Source: Rhodococcus qingshengii JCM 15477
GTDB taxonomy: Bacteria > Actinomycetota > Actinomycetes > Mycobacteriales > Mycobacteriaceae
Length of the DNA stretch: 64,000 bases
Direction of reading: 5' to 3'
Assembly (NCBI RefSeq): GCF_023221595.1
Contig: NZ_CP096563.1
Coordinates: 62,001-126,000, forward strand
The stretch's first letter is position 1; each line of letters begins with the position of its first letter. The notes beneath the pieces were generated by a model. The model did not search any database and had not been told where the DNA came from. It saw only the letters and a program-made list of their open reading frames with translations. Positions 39,037 through 47,682 of the stretch are shown here, one piece after another. Both the position numbers and the translations under genes were made by a program.

Positions 39037-40430
39037 AAGAAACTCCCGGCGCTCACCGGAGCGCACGGGGCAGCAAATGCTGTCTCGCGCTCGTTGTAGA
39101 GCATTCGGACCAGACGCTTACCCTCCGGTCCGGCGTAGACGTCCCACTGCACGTTCGCAGCCATCGGGCTGACCTGTGATCCGCGCCAGGGGTTGTTCGC
39201 ATAGGTGTAGAGGTCGCCCTCCGCCTGCGAGACGGTGCTTCCCGGCAGTTTCAAGAGTGCTGCGAAGGGGATGATCGTTTCTGCGTGTGCAAACCGGAAA
39301 TCCGCTCCCGGGACGGCGTCGTCGCCGGTATGTTTCTGCAGGCCGCGCAGGAACTCGTCGCGCAGGACAGTTGCCATCCGGTAGGTGACGTCTTCACCGG
39401 TGAAGCCCGGGCCCTTGGCGTAGAAGTCCTCGGCATCGTTCGTGTATGCGAGCCACTGCGCGTCAGCAGGTTCGATGAACCGCTCGAAATTCCACTTGCC
39501 TTCTTCGGCCATGCCCGGAGTGATGATGTACGTGTTGTACAGCATGTACGCGGCGTCGACTTCGTTGTCGATCGTGCTGGAACCCTTGCCACGGTCGACG
39601 AGTGAGAACTCGCCCGCACTCAGCCGGTTCACGAAGTCCTCCGAGTAGAGCCTGAGCATCATGTGCCGCGAGACCTCGCGGGTGCGGGGAAGATCGGCGA
39701 TCTGGTCGTCGACGGCTTTCAGTCGAGGATCGGACTCTTCGTAGTCCTTGTAGTCGGCGTTTGCATCCGAGTCGTGGAAGTAGAGAAGGTCGGCATCCGT
39801 GGTCACCGGTGCAACATCGCCGGCGACGGCTGGAAACGCACCGGTCAGCCCTTGCGCGAAGTTCTCGGCGCTGTCCACGGCACGGTCCACACCCGACGAG
39901 GTCAAGGTGATGGTGCCCTGTTGCGCTGCGATGGCGTCGAACAGTTGGGGGAGGCGTTCAGTGACCCGCGCGCCGAGCTGTCTGTGTTCGGTGATCCCGC
40001 GTCCGCTGAGGTTGCCGTACCCCAGCTTCTTGTTGGCGGCCATGAGATCACGGAGGGCCGGGCCGAATTCCTTGCCGACGGGAGTCAATGCGTTCTCGGC
40101 TTCGGCGATTTCCCACAGCTGCAGGCTCAGGTCGTCGTACTTCAGGCTCGACAGTGCTCTGGAACCATGGCGCGCAACACTTTCCGTGTACACGGGGGAG
40201 TATCCCGTCGGCGGCGCCTGATAGTCGGCGATGCGCTGGCCGGGAGTGTAGGGCGTCTTGGACGTGAAGCCGCCGTCGCTGACGGTTGGTATCTCTGTCG
40301 AACCGGAGCTCGAACCGGCGTCGAGCGAACCGAACGGTGACGCCGTGGCGATGGACTGGACGCTGCTGGTGACAAGCACTAGTCCGACAGCGCCGGCAGC
40401 GGCCAGCACGCCGAAGCGTGAGCTTCGCAT
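38982..40430 (-). CDS. Secreted histidine-acid phosphatase (phytase/MINPP-like)
   Basis: The 482-residue protein starts at ATG 40430. A signal peptide is likely cleaved near ATA (residue 30). The catalytic motif is RHGSR (87-91) and the proton donor motif is HAE (382-384). HAE rather than HD marks the multiple inositol-polyphosphate phosphatase branch. It should release phosphate from phytate or other phosphomonoesters outside the cell. The mature N-terminus is Ser/Gly-rich. Confidence 0.87.
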   Translation of the reverse strand: MRSSRFGVLAAAGAVGLVLVTSSVQSIATASPFGSLDAGSSSGSTEIPTVSDGGFTSKTPYTPGQRIADYQAPPTGYSPVYTESVARHGSRALSSLKYDDLSLQLWEIAEAENALTPVGKEFGPALRDLMAANKKLGYGNLSGRGITEHRQLGARVTERLPQLFDAIAAQQGTITLTSSGVDRAVDSAENFAQGLTGAFPAVAGDVAPVTTDADLLYFHDSDANADYKDYEESDPRLKAVDDQIADLPRTREVSRHMMLRLYSEDFVNRLSAGEFSLVDRGKGSSTIDNEVDAAYMLYNTYIITPGMAEEGKWNFERFIEPADAQWLAYTNDAEDFYAKGPGFTGEDVTYRMATVLRDEFLRGLQKHTGDDAVPGADFRFAHAETIIPFAALLKLPGSTVSQAEGDLYTYANNPWRGSQVSPMAANVQWDVYAGPEGKRLVRMLYNERETAFAAPCAPVSAGSFFYTPDELARCLPEISPAA

Positions 40431-40562
40431 GGTGAGTTGATCCTCTCCGTCGGTGCCGAGGTGACACGACGGAAGGAAAGTTAGAACAGCTAAGCGTCCG
40501 AATTGCACCTATTTGCCCATGTGCAGATGGACGCGGGGTTACAAGTTTCGGATTCGCGGAGC

Positions 40563-40679
40563 TCAGGAGGGTTTGGCGGCAATCCCGATCGACACGGAGA
40601 GCGACAACGCGATGAGGGTCATGGCCAGCCACTGGTAGCTCTTGGGCGTGGGCTGCTTCTTACGTCCGAACTTGCTCAC
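40563..40679 (-). CDS. Small membrane protein of 38 residues
   Basis: GTG 40679 is preceded by GGGAGA at good spacing and opens a 38-residue frame that starts MSKFGRKKQPTPKSYQWLAM and ends IGIAAKPS. A basic N-terminus is followed by one hydrophobic segment (about residues 18-35), so a single-pass inner-membrane peptide is predicted. It lies between the phosphatase and the acyl-CoA ligase on the same strand. Its function is unknown. Confidence rests on the ribosome site, codon use and sensible topology. Confidence 0.6.
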   Translation of the reverse strand: MSKFGRKKQPTPKSYQWLAMTLIALSLSVSIGIAAKPS

Positions 40680-40808
40680 TGATGTCTCCCGTTTGTCCGT
40701 GGGTACTCAGCACATATTACTGTTCCATTACCCCAATGGCGCGGTCGACCGGAAACTGTGCGCGATCAGACAGCAGGCGGACCGCGAAGTCCGCCCGCTG
40801 CCCCGCGA

Positions 40809-42458
40809 TCAAGAGATCGTGCGCAGTTCCCGTCGCAGTATCTTGCCGGTGACGGTCTTGGGCAGTTCCTCCACCAGCACCACGGAGCGTGGGTACTTGT
40901 ACGCCGCCATCCGCTGCTTGCAGTGATCGATCAGATCTTCCGGGGTGACGGACGCCCCCGCGACGAGGCTGACAAACGCCTTCACCGTCTCACCGCGGTA
41001 TTCGTCGGCGATCCCGACGACTGCCGCCTCACGGACTGCGGGGTGCTCGGCAAGAACGTCCTCGACCTCGCGTGGCCACACCTTGTAGCCGGACGCGATG
41101 ATCATGTCCTTCTTACGGTCGACGACGTAGAACCAGCCGGCTTCGTCCATGAACCCCACGTCGCCGGTGTGGAACCACCCGTCGCGAATGGCCGACGCAC
41201 TCTCCTCCGGCTTGTTCCAGTAACCGCGCACCACCTGTGGACCTCGGACGACCAGTTCGCCGATCTCTCCGATCGGCAGGATCGCACCGCCCTCGTCTTC
41301 GATGCGGACCACGGTGTTGGGTACGGGAACGCCGACAGACAGTGCTCCGGATGTGGGGTCGACCGGCGTATCCGCACCAACGGGAACGGCATGGGTCGGC
41401 GACGTGGTCTCGGTCAGCCCGTAGATGTTGTGCAGCGCAGCACCGGTCATGGCGCGGACGGCCTCGGCGGCAGTCGGCGAGATGGGTGCGCCGCCGGAGT
41501 AGAGCAACCGTATGGAGGTGAAGTCTTCCGGCGCGCAACCCGGAGTGTTGAGCAGTGCCGTAAAAGCAGTGATGGCGCCGACTGTGAATGTCGGTTGGTG
41601 CTCACGAATCGCGTCGAGCATCACCTCGGGGTGGAAGCGATAGGCAAGCACCAGCGGCATTCTCGCCAGGACGGACACCGCGATGTGACCGATCAACCCC
41701 GTGATGTGGAAGAGCGGTGCAACTCCGAGAACCGTGTCTTTCGGGGTGAGCTCCAGCCAGTCCCGGTAGACCTGGGCGTTGAAGGTCATATTCGCGTGAG
41801 AGGTCATCGCTCCCTTCGGCGGACCCGTGGTTCCCGACGTATACGTCAGTACCGCAATGTCTTCCGGTGCAGCGTCAGTGGTGATCGGATCGCCGAGACG
41901 ATGTTCGTCGATCAGCGTCGCAAGATCGTCGGTACCGAGATCCTTCTTGACGATTCCGTCGAAAATCCTCGGATCGTTGCGACTTTGGTACTCGAGTTCC
42001 GAGGTGGTGATAACTCGCCTGACCGGCGAGTCGGAGACGACATTGCGGCCGACGGACTCGTAGAGCCCCTCGAGAGCGATCAGAACCGCTGCTCCGGAAT
42101 CTTCGAGTTGGTATCCCAGTTCTCGTTCACGGCTCATGGGATTGATCGAGACTGCGACGCCGCCGGCTTTCCAGATTCCGGCGAGCGCAAGCACGAACTG
42201 CGGAACGTTCTGGAGGAACAGAGCGACGCGGTCACCCTTCACCAGTCCACCGGCTCGGAGTGCTCGGGCCAGGGCGTCACTCTGCTGATCCAGTTCGGCG
42301 AAACTGAGTTGACCGTCGAAGTACTTCACAGCCGTGGCGTCCGGATCAGAGCGGACCGCCGCTGCCAACATTTCGAGCATCGTGGGGTGCTCGACGTCGA
42401 TGTCGGGGGGAACGTCGTTGCGGTACAACGCCAACCAAGGGCGATCTTCGTATGTCAT
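40809..42458 (-). CDS. Acyl-CoA ligase (AMP-forming)
   Basis: The 549-residue protein has the ANL-family motifs YTSGTTGPPKGA (P-loop), YGLTETT, GYWNKPEES, WFHTGDVGFMDEAGW, and the C-terminal catalytic lysine region PKTVTGKILRR. It activates a carboxylic acid to acyl-AMP and then acyl-CoA; long-chain or branched acids are likely, but the chain is not determinable. Its ATG overlaps the cyclase stop by 4 bases, so the two are one operon. Confidence 0.92.
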   Translation of the reverse strand: MTYEDRPWLALYRNDVPPDIDVEHPTMLEMLAAAVRSDPDATAVKYFDGQLSFAELDQQSDALARALRAGGLVKGDRVALFLQNVPQFVLALAGIWKAGGVAVSINPMSRERELGYQLEDSGAAVLIALEGLYESVGRNVVSDSPVRRVITTSELEYQSRNDPRIFDGIVKKDLGTDDLATLIDEHRLGDPITTDAAPEDIAVLTYTSGTTGPPKGAMTSHANMTFNAQVYRDWLELTPKDTVLGVAPLFHITGLIGHIAVSVLARMPLVLAYRFHPEVMLDAIREHQPTFTVGAITAFTALLNTPGCAPEDFTSIRLLYSGGAPISPTAAEAVRAMTGAALHNIYGLTETTSPTHAVPVGADTPVDPTSGALSVGVPVPNTVVRIEDEGGAILPIGEIGELVVRGPQVVRGYWNKPEESASAIRDGWFHTGDVGFMDEAGWFYVVDRKKDMIIASGYKVWPREVEDVLAEHPAVREAAVVGIADEYRGETVKAFVSLVAGASVTPEDLIDHCKQRMAAYKYPRSVVLVEELPKTVTGKILRRELRTIS

Positions 42459-43408
42459 TTGATGGCAACCGGATTCACGGGAGAGCCGCTGGCCTTTGCG
42501 ACCTTGAGTGGCGCGGCGACGTACAGGAACGTGTACTGGCCGTCGGCCGCGCAGTCCGCGGCCAACTTCTCCAGATCGCAGATCTCGGTGAACACCACTC
42601 CGAGGTTGCGCATCAATGCGTTGTGGAGAACCAGTGCCACACCGTTTTCGGGGTCGGTGGTGACCTCGTTGGCAATGGTGTCAGTGACAAGGTTGGGGAT
42701 CTCCATGTCCTGGAACCACTGGACGAGTTCGGGGCTGTAGATCAGGCCGGGCTCGCAGAAGCCCTCGTAGAAGGCTTCGCCCTGGTCGAAGAACAGCTTG
42801 AGGAAGTTGGTGCGGATGACGAGGATGTCACGCTTCTCGATGGTGACGCCCTGCGCTTCGGCGCAGGCCAAAAGATCATGGTGCGTGAATGTTTCGGCCT
42901 TGTCGAGGTTTTCCTTGCCGCGGAACTTTGCCATGTCGAGAAGTACTGCGCGTCCGACGACGCCACGGTCGGCAATCGGTTCGACGCTGGCCTTCTCGAG
43001 GCCGCCGACTGTCGTGTCAGCGGAGTATCCGTTCCACAGGGCGCCGTCGTACCAGACGTGTCCGAGCGCGTCGTACTGCGTCGAACCCTGCAGGAACGCG
43101 TCGATCTTGTCGTCCGCGTAATGCAGGCCGCCGGGGAAGTTGGGTGCGTCGTCGCCGTCCCAGCTGCTCTCGTCGAAGATCTGTGTGCGCTCGGCGGGGC
43201 TCCGGCCCGGCCAGACCGGATCACCCTTGGGATCGCCGATAAGACGTTGGAGTGTGAACACGGAACCCTGCTTGATGGTTCCGACGCCACGAAGCACCTG
43301 TCCGGCGTCGAGGTAGTTCAGTGAACCGACCTCGTCGGACTCTCCCCACTTGCCCCAGTTGCTGGGTGCGTCGCGCAGGAGTTCTCCAAGATATGGCGCC
43401 TCGGTCAT
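42455..43408 (-). CDS. Cyclase-family metal hydrolase (kynurenine formamidase-like fold)
   Basis: The 317-residue protein belongs to the cyclase/KynB superfamily (PF04199). The metal-binding motif normally written HxGTHxDxxxH appears as STQYDALGHV, with Gln for the second His. That change occurs in a known GTQWDG-type subfamily. The surrounding segments (NFPGGLHYADDK, VLLDMAKFRG, DILVIRTNF) fit. The substrate is unknown; coupling to an acyl-CoA ligase suggests ring opening or amide cleavage that yields a carboxylate for activation. Confidence 0.85.
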   Translation of the reverse strand: MTEAPYLGELLRDAPSNWGKWGESDEVGSLNYLDAGQVLRGVGTIKQGSVFTLQRLIGDPKGDPVWPGRSPAERTQIFDESSWDGDDAPNFPGGLHYADDKIDAFLQGSTQYDALGHVWYDGALWNGYSADTTVGGLEKASVEPIADRGVVGRAVLLDMAKFRGKENLDKAETFTHHDLLACAEAQGVTIEKRDILVIRTNFLKLFFDQGEAFYEGFCEPGLIYSPELVQWFQDMEIPNLVTDTIANEVTTDPENGVALVLHNALMRNLGVVFTEICDLEKLAADCAADGQYTFLYVAAPLKVAKASGSPVNPVAIK

Positions 43409-43571
43409 GGTGATTCGATCCTCTCGCTACCGACACCGAACGATCGCTCGGGCGGACCTGGGTCTTTGTGATCCACATCATGTTCAGGCCGATAATCAGT
43501 AGTCAACAGGTTCACCGATTGCCGTGGTCATCGCATTGTTGGAAATCCAATGTTCGGGAATACTGAACACT

Positions 43572-44450
43572 GTGACCGAATTCGAGAATGCCGTCCTGAT
43601 CGGAGCGTCGATCCGGCAAGCGCGGCGTCACAGCGGGCTCTCGCTGCGTGAATTGGCCAGGCGTCTCGATGTCAGCCCGGCTACCCTCAGCGCTGTCGAG
43701 ACCGGAAAGACCAGAGTCAGCGTCGACCGGTTGGCGGCAATCGGCGGGATTCTCGGAGTGCGTTTCGACGCTCTGCTCCCGGCTGCGATAGTGCGTCCGC
43801 CGGAACAGCCGCGATGGGGAGGCGACGACGCCGACCCGGACGCACATTTTCGCCCGAACGAGTGGCGAAGGTTCGGTCCGAGTTCGTTCGATCCGGTGTT
43901 GGCTGCAGCGCTCGCGGAGATGGTGAAGACCGGATATCACGGCGCTGCGATGCGTGAGATCGCCAAACGTGCGCAGATGAGTGTTCCGGGTCTGTATCAC
44001 CACTATTCCAGCAAGCAACAGATGTTGGCCGAAATTCTCGACCTCACCATGGCTGAACTGAACACGAGATCGTTGGCGGCTATCGACGAGGGCGAAAGTC
44101 CCTCCGAAAGGCTGGCTTTCCTCGTCGAATGTGTGACCTTGTTCCATATCTATCGGCGTGATCAAGGATTCCTCGGCGCCAGCGAAATGCGCAGTCTCAC
44201 AGCCGAGAACAGGTTGCGCATCACGGAATCACGCAACTACCAGCAATGGTTGATGACGAAGCAGGTGGACGACGGAATCGCTGCCGGTGTGTTCGGGACG
44301 GATCGGCCGCGACAGGCCGCGCGTGCAATAGTCGTGATGTGTGTCTCTGTCGCGCAATGGTATCGGCCGAGCGGACCACAAACGCCCGAGGAAATTGCAC
44401 GCGACTACGCGCGTTTTGCACTGGATCTGGTGCGCCTTCAGCGACCGTGA
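43572..44450 (+). CDS. XRE-TetR fusion transcriptional regulator
   Basis: The 292-residue protein starts at GTG 43572 (MTEFENAVLIGASIRQ). A Cro/C1-type HTH occupies residues 10-65 (LSLRELARRLDVSPATLSAVETGKT). After a linker, a TetR HTH follows at about 108-155 (MREIAKRAQMSVPGLYHHYSSKQ), then a TetR ligand-binding C-terminus. Two DNA-binding domains in one chain are uncommon. It is divergent from the cyclase-ligase operon (163-base spacer), which it probably controls; acyl-CoA is a plausible ligand. Confidence 0.88.
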   Translation: MTEFENAVLIGASIRQARRHSGLSLRELARRLDVSPATLSAVETGKTRVSVDRLAAIGGILGVRFDALLPAAIVRPPEQPRWGGDDADPDAHFRPNEWRRFGPSSFDPVLAAALAEMVKTGYHGAAMREIAKRAQMSVPGLYHHYSSKQQMLAEILDLTMAELNTRSLAAIDEGESPSERLAFLVECVTLFHIYRRDQGFLGASEMRSLTAENRLRITESRNYQQWLMTKQVDDGIAAGVFGTDRPRQAARAIVVMCVSVAQWYRPSGPQTPEEIARDYARFALDLVRLQRP

Positions 44451-44544
44451 CGGACGTCATCCGGTTCGGGTGATGCGCCAGCGGGCAAAGGGGTCCATGC
44501 TTGGAAGGTATCCGTACCGCGACTCGAGTAAGGAACGAAACCCA

Positions 44545-46224
44545 ATGTCTTCCAAGCTGTCTCACAAGGCCTACATGATCGGTGCCGGCATCGGAAACCT
44601 CTCGGCTGCCGTCTATTTGATTCGAGACGGTGAGGGGAGCGGTGAGGACATCACCATCATGGGGCTGGACATGCATGGAGCGAACGACGGCGAATCTGCC
44701 GCTACCTTCCAGCACCAGTACGGTCATCGCGAGCTGGGCAACGACGCGGGCTTCATCAATCGTGGCGGTCGCATGCTCAACGAGGAGACCTATGAGAACC
44801 TCTGGGACGTGCTGAGTGTGGTTCCGTCGCTGGACAACCCGGGAAAATCGGTGACGGATGACATTCTCGATTTCGACCACGCGCATCCAACGCACGACGT
44901 CGCACGATTGATCGATCGCGACGGCATTCGCAACAAGGGTGAAAACGACTACAAGCACATGCAATTCGACAACAAGGATCGGTACTTGTTGACGAAGCTG
45001 ATGACGATGCCGGAGTCGGACGAGGCAAAACTCGACGACATCAGTATCGAGCAGTGGTTCGAGGACACTCCGCACTTCTTCACCACCAACTTCTGGTACA
45101 TGTGGGAGACCACATTTGCTTTCAAGCGGGTGAGTTCGGCGATGGAGCTGCGCCGGTACATGAACCGAATGATTCTCGAGTTCAGTCGCATTCAAACTCT
45201 TGCCGGTGTCACCAGATCCCCGTACAACCAGTACGAGAGCATCATCTTGCCGATGCGGGCCTTCCTCGAAGGCAAGGGCGTGAAGTTCGTCAACGAACTG
45301 AAGATCACGGAGTTCGTGTTCAAGGACACCCCGCTACGAGACGAGATCATCGTGACGGGACTCGATTACGAAAACGTCCGCACCGGTGAGAAGGGCCGAA
45401 TCGACGTGGCGGAGGGCGATTTCGTCTTCGACACCAACGGCAGCATCACCGACAGTTCTTCGATCGGCGATCTCGACACCCCGATCGTCGAAGACATGGG
45501 ATACGCACCGAGTGCGCTGCTGTGGAAGCAGGCCACCGAGCATTTCTACGATCTCGGGAATCCCGACAAGTTCTTCGGGGACCGGGCGCAGAGTGAGTGG
45601 ACCAGCTTCACCGTCACCACTTCGTCACACGAGCTCATCAACGAGATTTCCCGAATCACCAAGCAACTCCCCGGAAATGCGCTCAACACATTCGTGGACT
45701 CGAACGTGCTTCTCTCGATCGTGGTCCACCATCAGCCGCACTACCACGCGCAGAAGGAGAACGAAGGAGTCTTCTGGGGTTACTGTCTGTTCCCGCGCAA
45801 GGACGGCGACTACGTGAAGAAGCCGTTCATCGAGATGACCGGGCGGGAAATGCTGGAAGAGACGCTCGGACACCTCGAGGCGCTCGACGAGAGCGGTGCG
45901 CTCGCCGCGCGTCGACAAGAGATTATGGACAGCGTCGTGAATTCGATTCCCAGCCATATGCCTTACGCCAGTGCGCTGTTCAATCGGCACGCCGTCGGCG
46001 ACCGGCCGCTGGTGGTGCCGAAGCACTCCAAGAACCTGGCGTTCATCAGTCAGTTCGCGGAGCTGCCGTTCGACATGGTGTTCACCGAGCAGTACTCGGT
46101 GCGCTGCGCTCAGGTAGCCGTCTACAAGTTCCTGGGGATTCCAGAAGACAAGCTCACCAAGATGCATCACTACGAGAAGGATCCGAAGGTCCTCGCCAAG
46201 GCCGCAGTGACGATGTTCCGCTGA
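44545..46224 (+). CDS. Oleate hydratase
   Basis: The 559-residue protein starts at ATG 44545 (MSSKLSHKAY). The FAD-binding motif GAGIGNLSAAVYLIRDG is followed by MGLDMHGANDGE. The enzyme adds water to the cis-9 double bond of oleate, giving 10-hydroxystearate. In the RGGR segment the residue after Arg is Met77 (RGGRMLNEE), where most family members have the catalytic Glu; this substitution is reported for the monomeric R. erythropolis enzyme. It follows the XRE-TetR gene on the same strand. Confidence 0.94.
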   Translation: MSSKLSHKAYMIGAGIGNLSAAVYLIRDGEGSGEDITIMGLDMHGANDGESAATFQHQYGHRELGNDAGFINRGGRMLNEETYENLWDVLSVVPSLDNPGKSVTDDILDFDHAHPTHDVARLIDRDGIRNKGENDYKHMQFDNKDRYLLTKLMTMPESDEAKLDDISIEQWFEDTPHFFTTNFWYMWETTFAFKRVSSAMELRRYMNRMILEFSRIQTLAGVTRSPYNQYESIILPMRAFLEGKGVKFVNELKITEFVFKDTPLRDEIIVTGLDYENVRTGEKGRIDVAEGDFVFDTNGSITDSSSIGDLDTPIVEDMGYAPSALLWKQATEHFYDLGNPDKFFGDRAQSEWTSFTVTTSSHELINEISRITKQLPGNALNTFVDSNVLLSIVVHHQPHYHAQKENEGVFWGYCLFPRKDGDYVKKPFIEMTGREMLEETLGHLEALDESGALAARRQEIMDSVVNSIPSHMPYASALFNRHAVGDRPLVVPKHSKNLAFISQFAELPFDMVFTEQYSVRCAQVAVYKFLGIPEDKLTKMHHYEKDPKVLAKAAVTMFR

Positions 46225-46231
46225 GGGGTGC

Positions 46232-46609
46232 TCAGCGACCGTGCCGCTTCTCGTAGTCCTCGCGAGTGCGATCGGCACGGCGCTGGGCCTTCTCGTCGAG
46301 CAGTTCGGGATCGAGTCCGTGGCTCAGCAGGCGGTGACGGCGGTAGATCGTCCCGAGCGCCACGACGAAGTACGCGAGCGGGATGAGCAACAAGGCCATC
46401 ATGGCCAAGGGAATCCAGATCGGTCCCGGGATCAAGAGGAACAGCAGAAGAATCAGCGTCGCCGGCACGGTGAAGCGGATGATGTAGCGGGCCTGGGCAC
46501 CCGGTCCGACCAGATCGTTCCGCACCCAGTCCTGGTACCGGTCGGGGAGCGTCTTCCCCAGGAGGTATCCGCAGTACTGAGGAAAGTTCGGGCGAGTCTG
46601 TTCGGCCAT
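46232..46609 (-). CDS. DUF5313-like membrane protein
   Basis: The 125-residue protein has a conserved N-terminus (RPNFPQYCGYLLGKTLPDRYQDWVRNDL), two central hydrophobic segments (about 45-65 and 66-88) and a charged C-terminal tail (RRADRTREDYEKRHGR). This matches the actinobacterial DUF5313 family, whose role is unknown. It is convergent with oleate hydratase (7-base gap). Confidence 0.8.
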   Translation of the reverse strand: MAEQTRPNFPQYCGYLLGKTLPDRYQDWVRNDLVGPGAQARYIIRFTVPATLILLLFLLIPGPIWIPLAMMALLLIPLAYFVVALGTIYRRHRLLSHGLDPELLDEKAQRRADRTREDYEKRHGR

Positions 46610-46639
46610 GGCATCCAGGATAGTGCCTGGTACTGCCGC

Positions 46640-47611
46640 TTACACCGGTGCCTTGAACGTGCGTCGGTAGGTGCTCGGTGAAACGCCGAGCGCCTCGTTC
46701 ATGTGTTGACGCATGGATGTCGCGGTCCCGAAGCCGGTTCGAGCAGCAATCGCATCGATCGACAGATCGGATTCCTCCAGTAGTTCCCGCGCCCGATCGA
46801 CACGTCTGCTGGTCAACCAGCGGTTCGGTGTGGTTCCGACTTCGTCGCGGAATCGACGGCTGAACGTGCGGACGCTCATGTTGGCGCGCGTCGCCAGGTC
46901 CGCCAGGGTGATCGGGTCGTCGAGATGTTCGAGGGCCCAGTGCCGAGCGTCGGCAGTCGATTCCGAAGGCTTGTCGGCCAGGGGGCGTCGGATGTACTGA
47001 GCTTGGCCACCGTCGCGCCACGGCGGTACGACGCAACGCCTCGCGACGGTGTTCGCCACTTCCATGCCGTGGTCACGCCTGACGATATGCAGGCAGAGGT
47101 CGACTCCCGACGCCACCCCGGCCGAGGTCAGGATGTGGCCTTCGTCGACGAACAGCACGTCCGGATCCACGTTCACCTTGGGATAGACACGCTGGAAATG
47201 GTCGGTGTTGCGCCAGTGCGTCGTGGCGCGGAGTCCGTCGAGCAGACCCGCCGCGGCGAGGATGTACGAACCGGTGCAGATCGAGACCAGCCGAGTGCCC
47301 GGCTGGATGTGTTGGAAAGCTGCGGCCAACTCGGGGGAGAGGTAGCCGTCTTCGTAGGCCGGACCCAACTCGTACGACGCGGGGATGACGACGGTGTCGG
47401 CGGTGGCGAGCAACTCGCTCCCGTGGTCGACCGAGATGCTGAAGTCTGCGTCGGTCTGCACGGGATTGCCGTCGACGGTGCACGTCAGGATCTCGTACAG
47501 CGGCCGATCCTCGACGTCGAGGGCACGTCCGAAGATGCGCGCCGGGATGCCGAGTTCGAAGGGGATGACTCCATTCAGAGCCAGTACGACGACGCGATGC
47601 GGACCAGACAT
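46640..47611 (-). CDS. GlxA-type AraC-family regulator
   Basis: The 323-residue protein has an N-terminal DJ-1/PfpI-like domain (about 5-180, with CTGSYILAAAGLLDG holding the nucleophile-like Cys). A C-terminal AraC double HTH follows (about 220-318, LADLATRANMSVRTFSRRFRDEVG and IDAIAARTGFGTATSMRQHM). Such regulators sense small metabolites. The divergent MFS gene starts 72 bases away and is the likely target. Confidence 0.9.
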   Translation of the reverse strand: MSGPHRVVVLALNGVIPFELGIPARIFGRALDVEDRPLYEILTCTVDGNPVQTDADFSISVDHGSELLATADTVVIPASYELGPAYEDGYLSPELAAAFQHIQPGTRLVSICTGSYILAAAGLLDGLRATTHWRNTDHFQRVYPKVNVDPDVLFVDEGHILTSAGVASGVDLCLHIVRRDHGMEVANTVARRCVVPPWRDGGQAQYIRRPLADKPSESTADARHWALEHLDDPITLADLATRANMSVRTFSRRFRDEVGTTPNRWLTSRRVDRARELLEESDLSIDAIAARTGFGTATSMRQHMNEALGVSPSTYRRTFKAPV

Positions 47612-47682
47612 GGCTTGATTCTTTCATATATTGGCAATCTGGCCACTGTTCTCGATCGAATCCGAACTGCAGAATTCTCTCT

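Noticed and set aside
40758..42740. 660-codon plus-strand frame over the acyl-CoA ligase
   Set aside because: The ligase has all ANL motifs; the plus frame has no recognisable domain.
43572..44450. XRE-TetR as two separate genes joined by a sequencing error
   Set aside because: The frame runs through the linker without an anomaly and the linker composition is normal for the locus.
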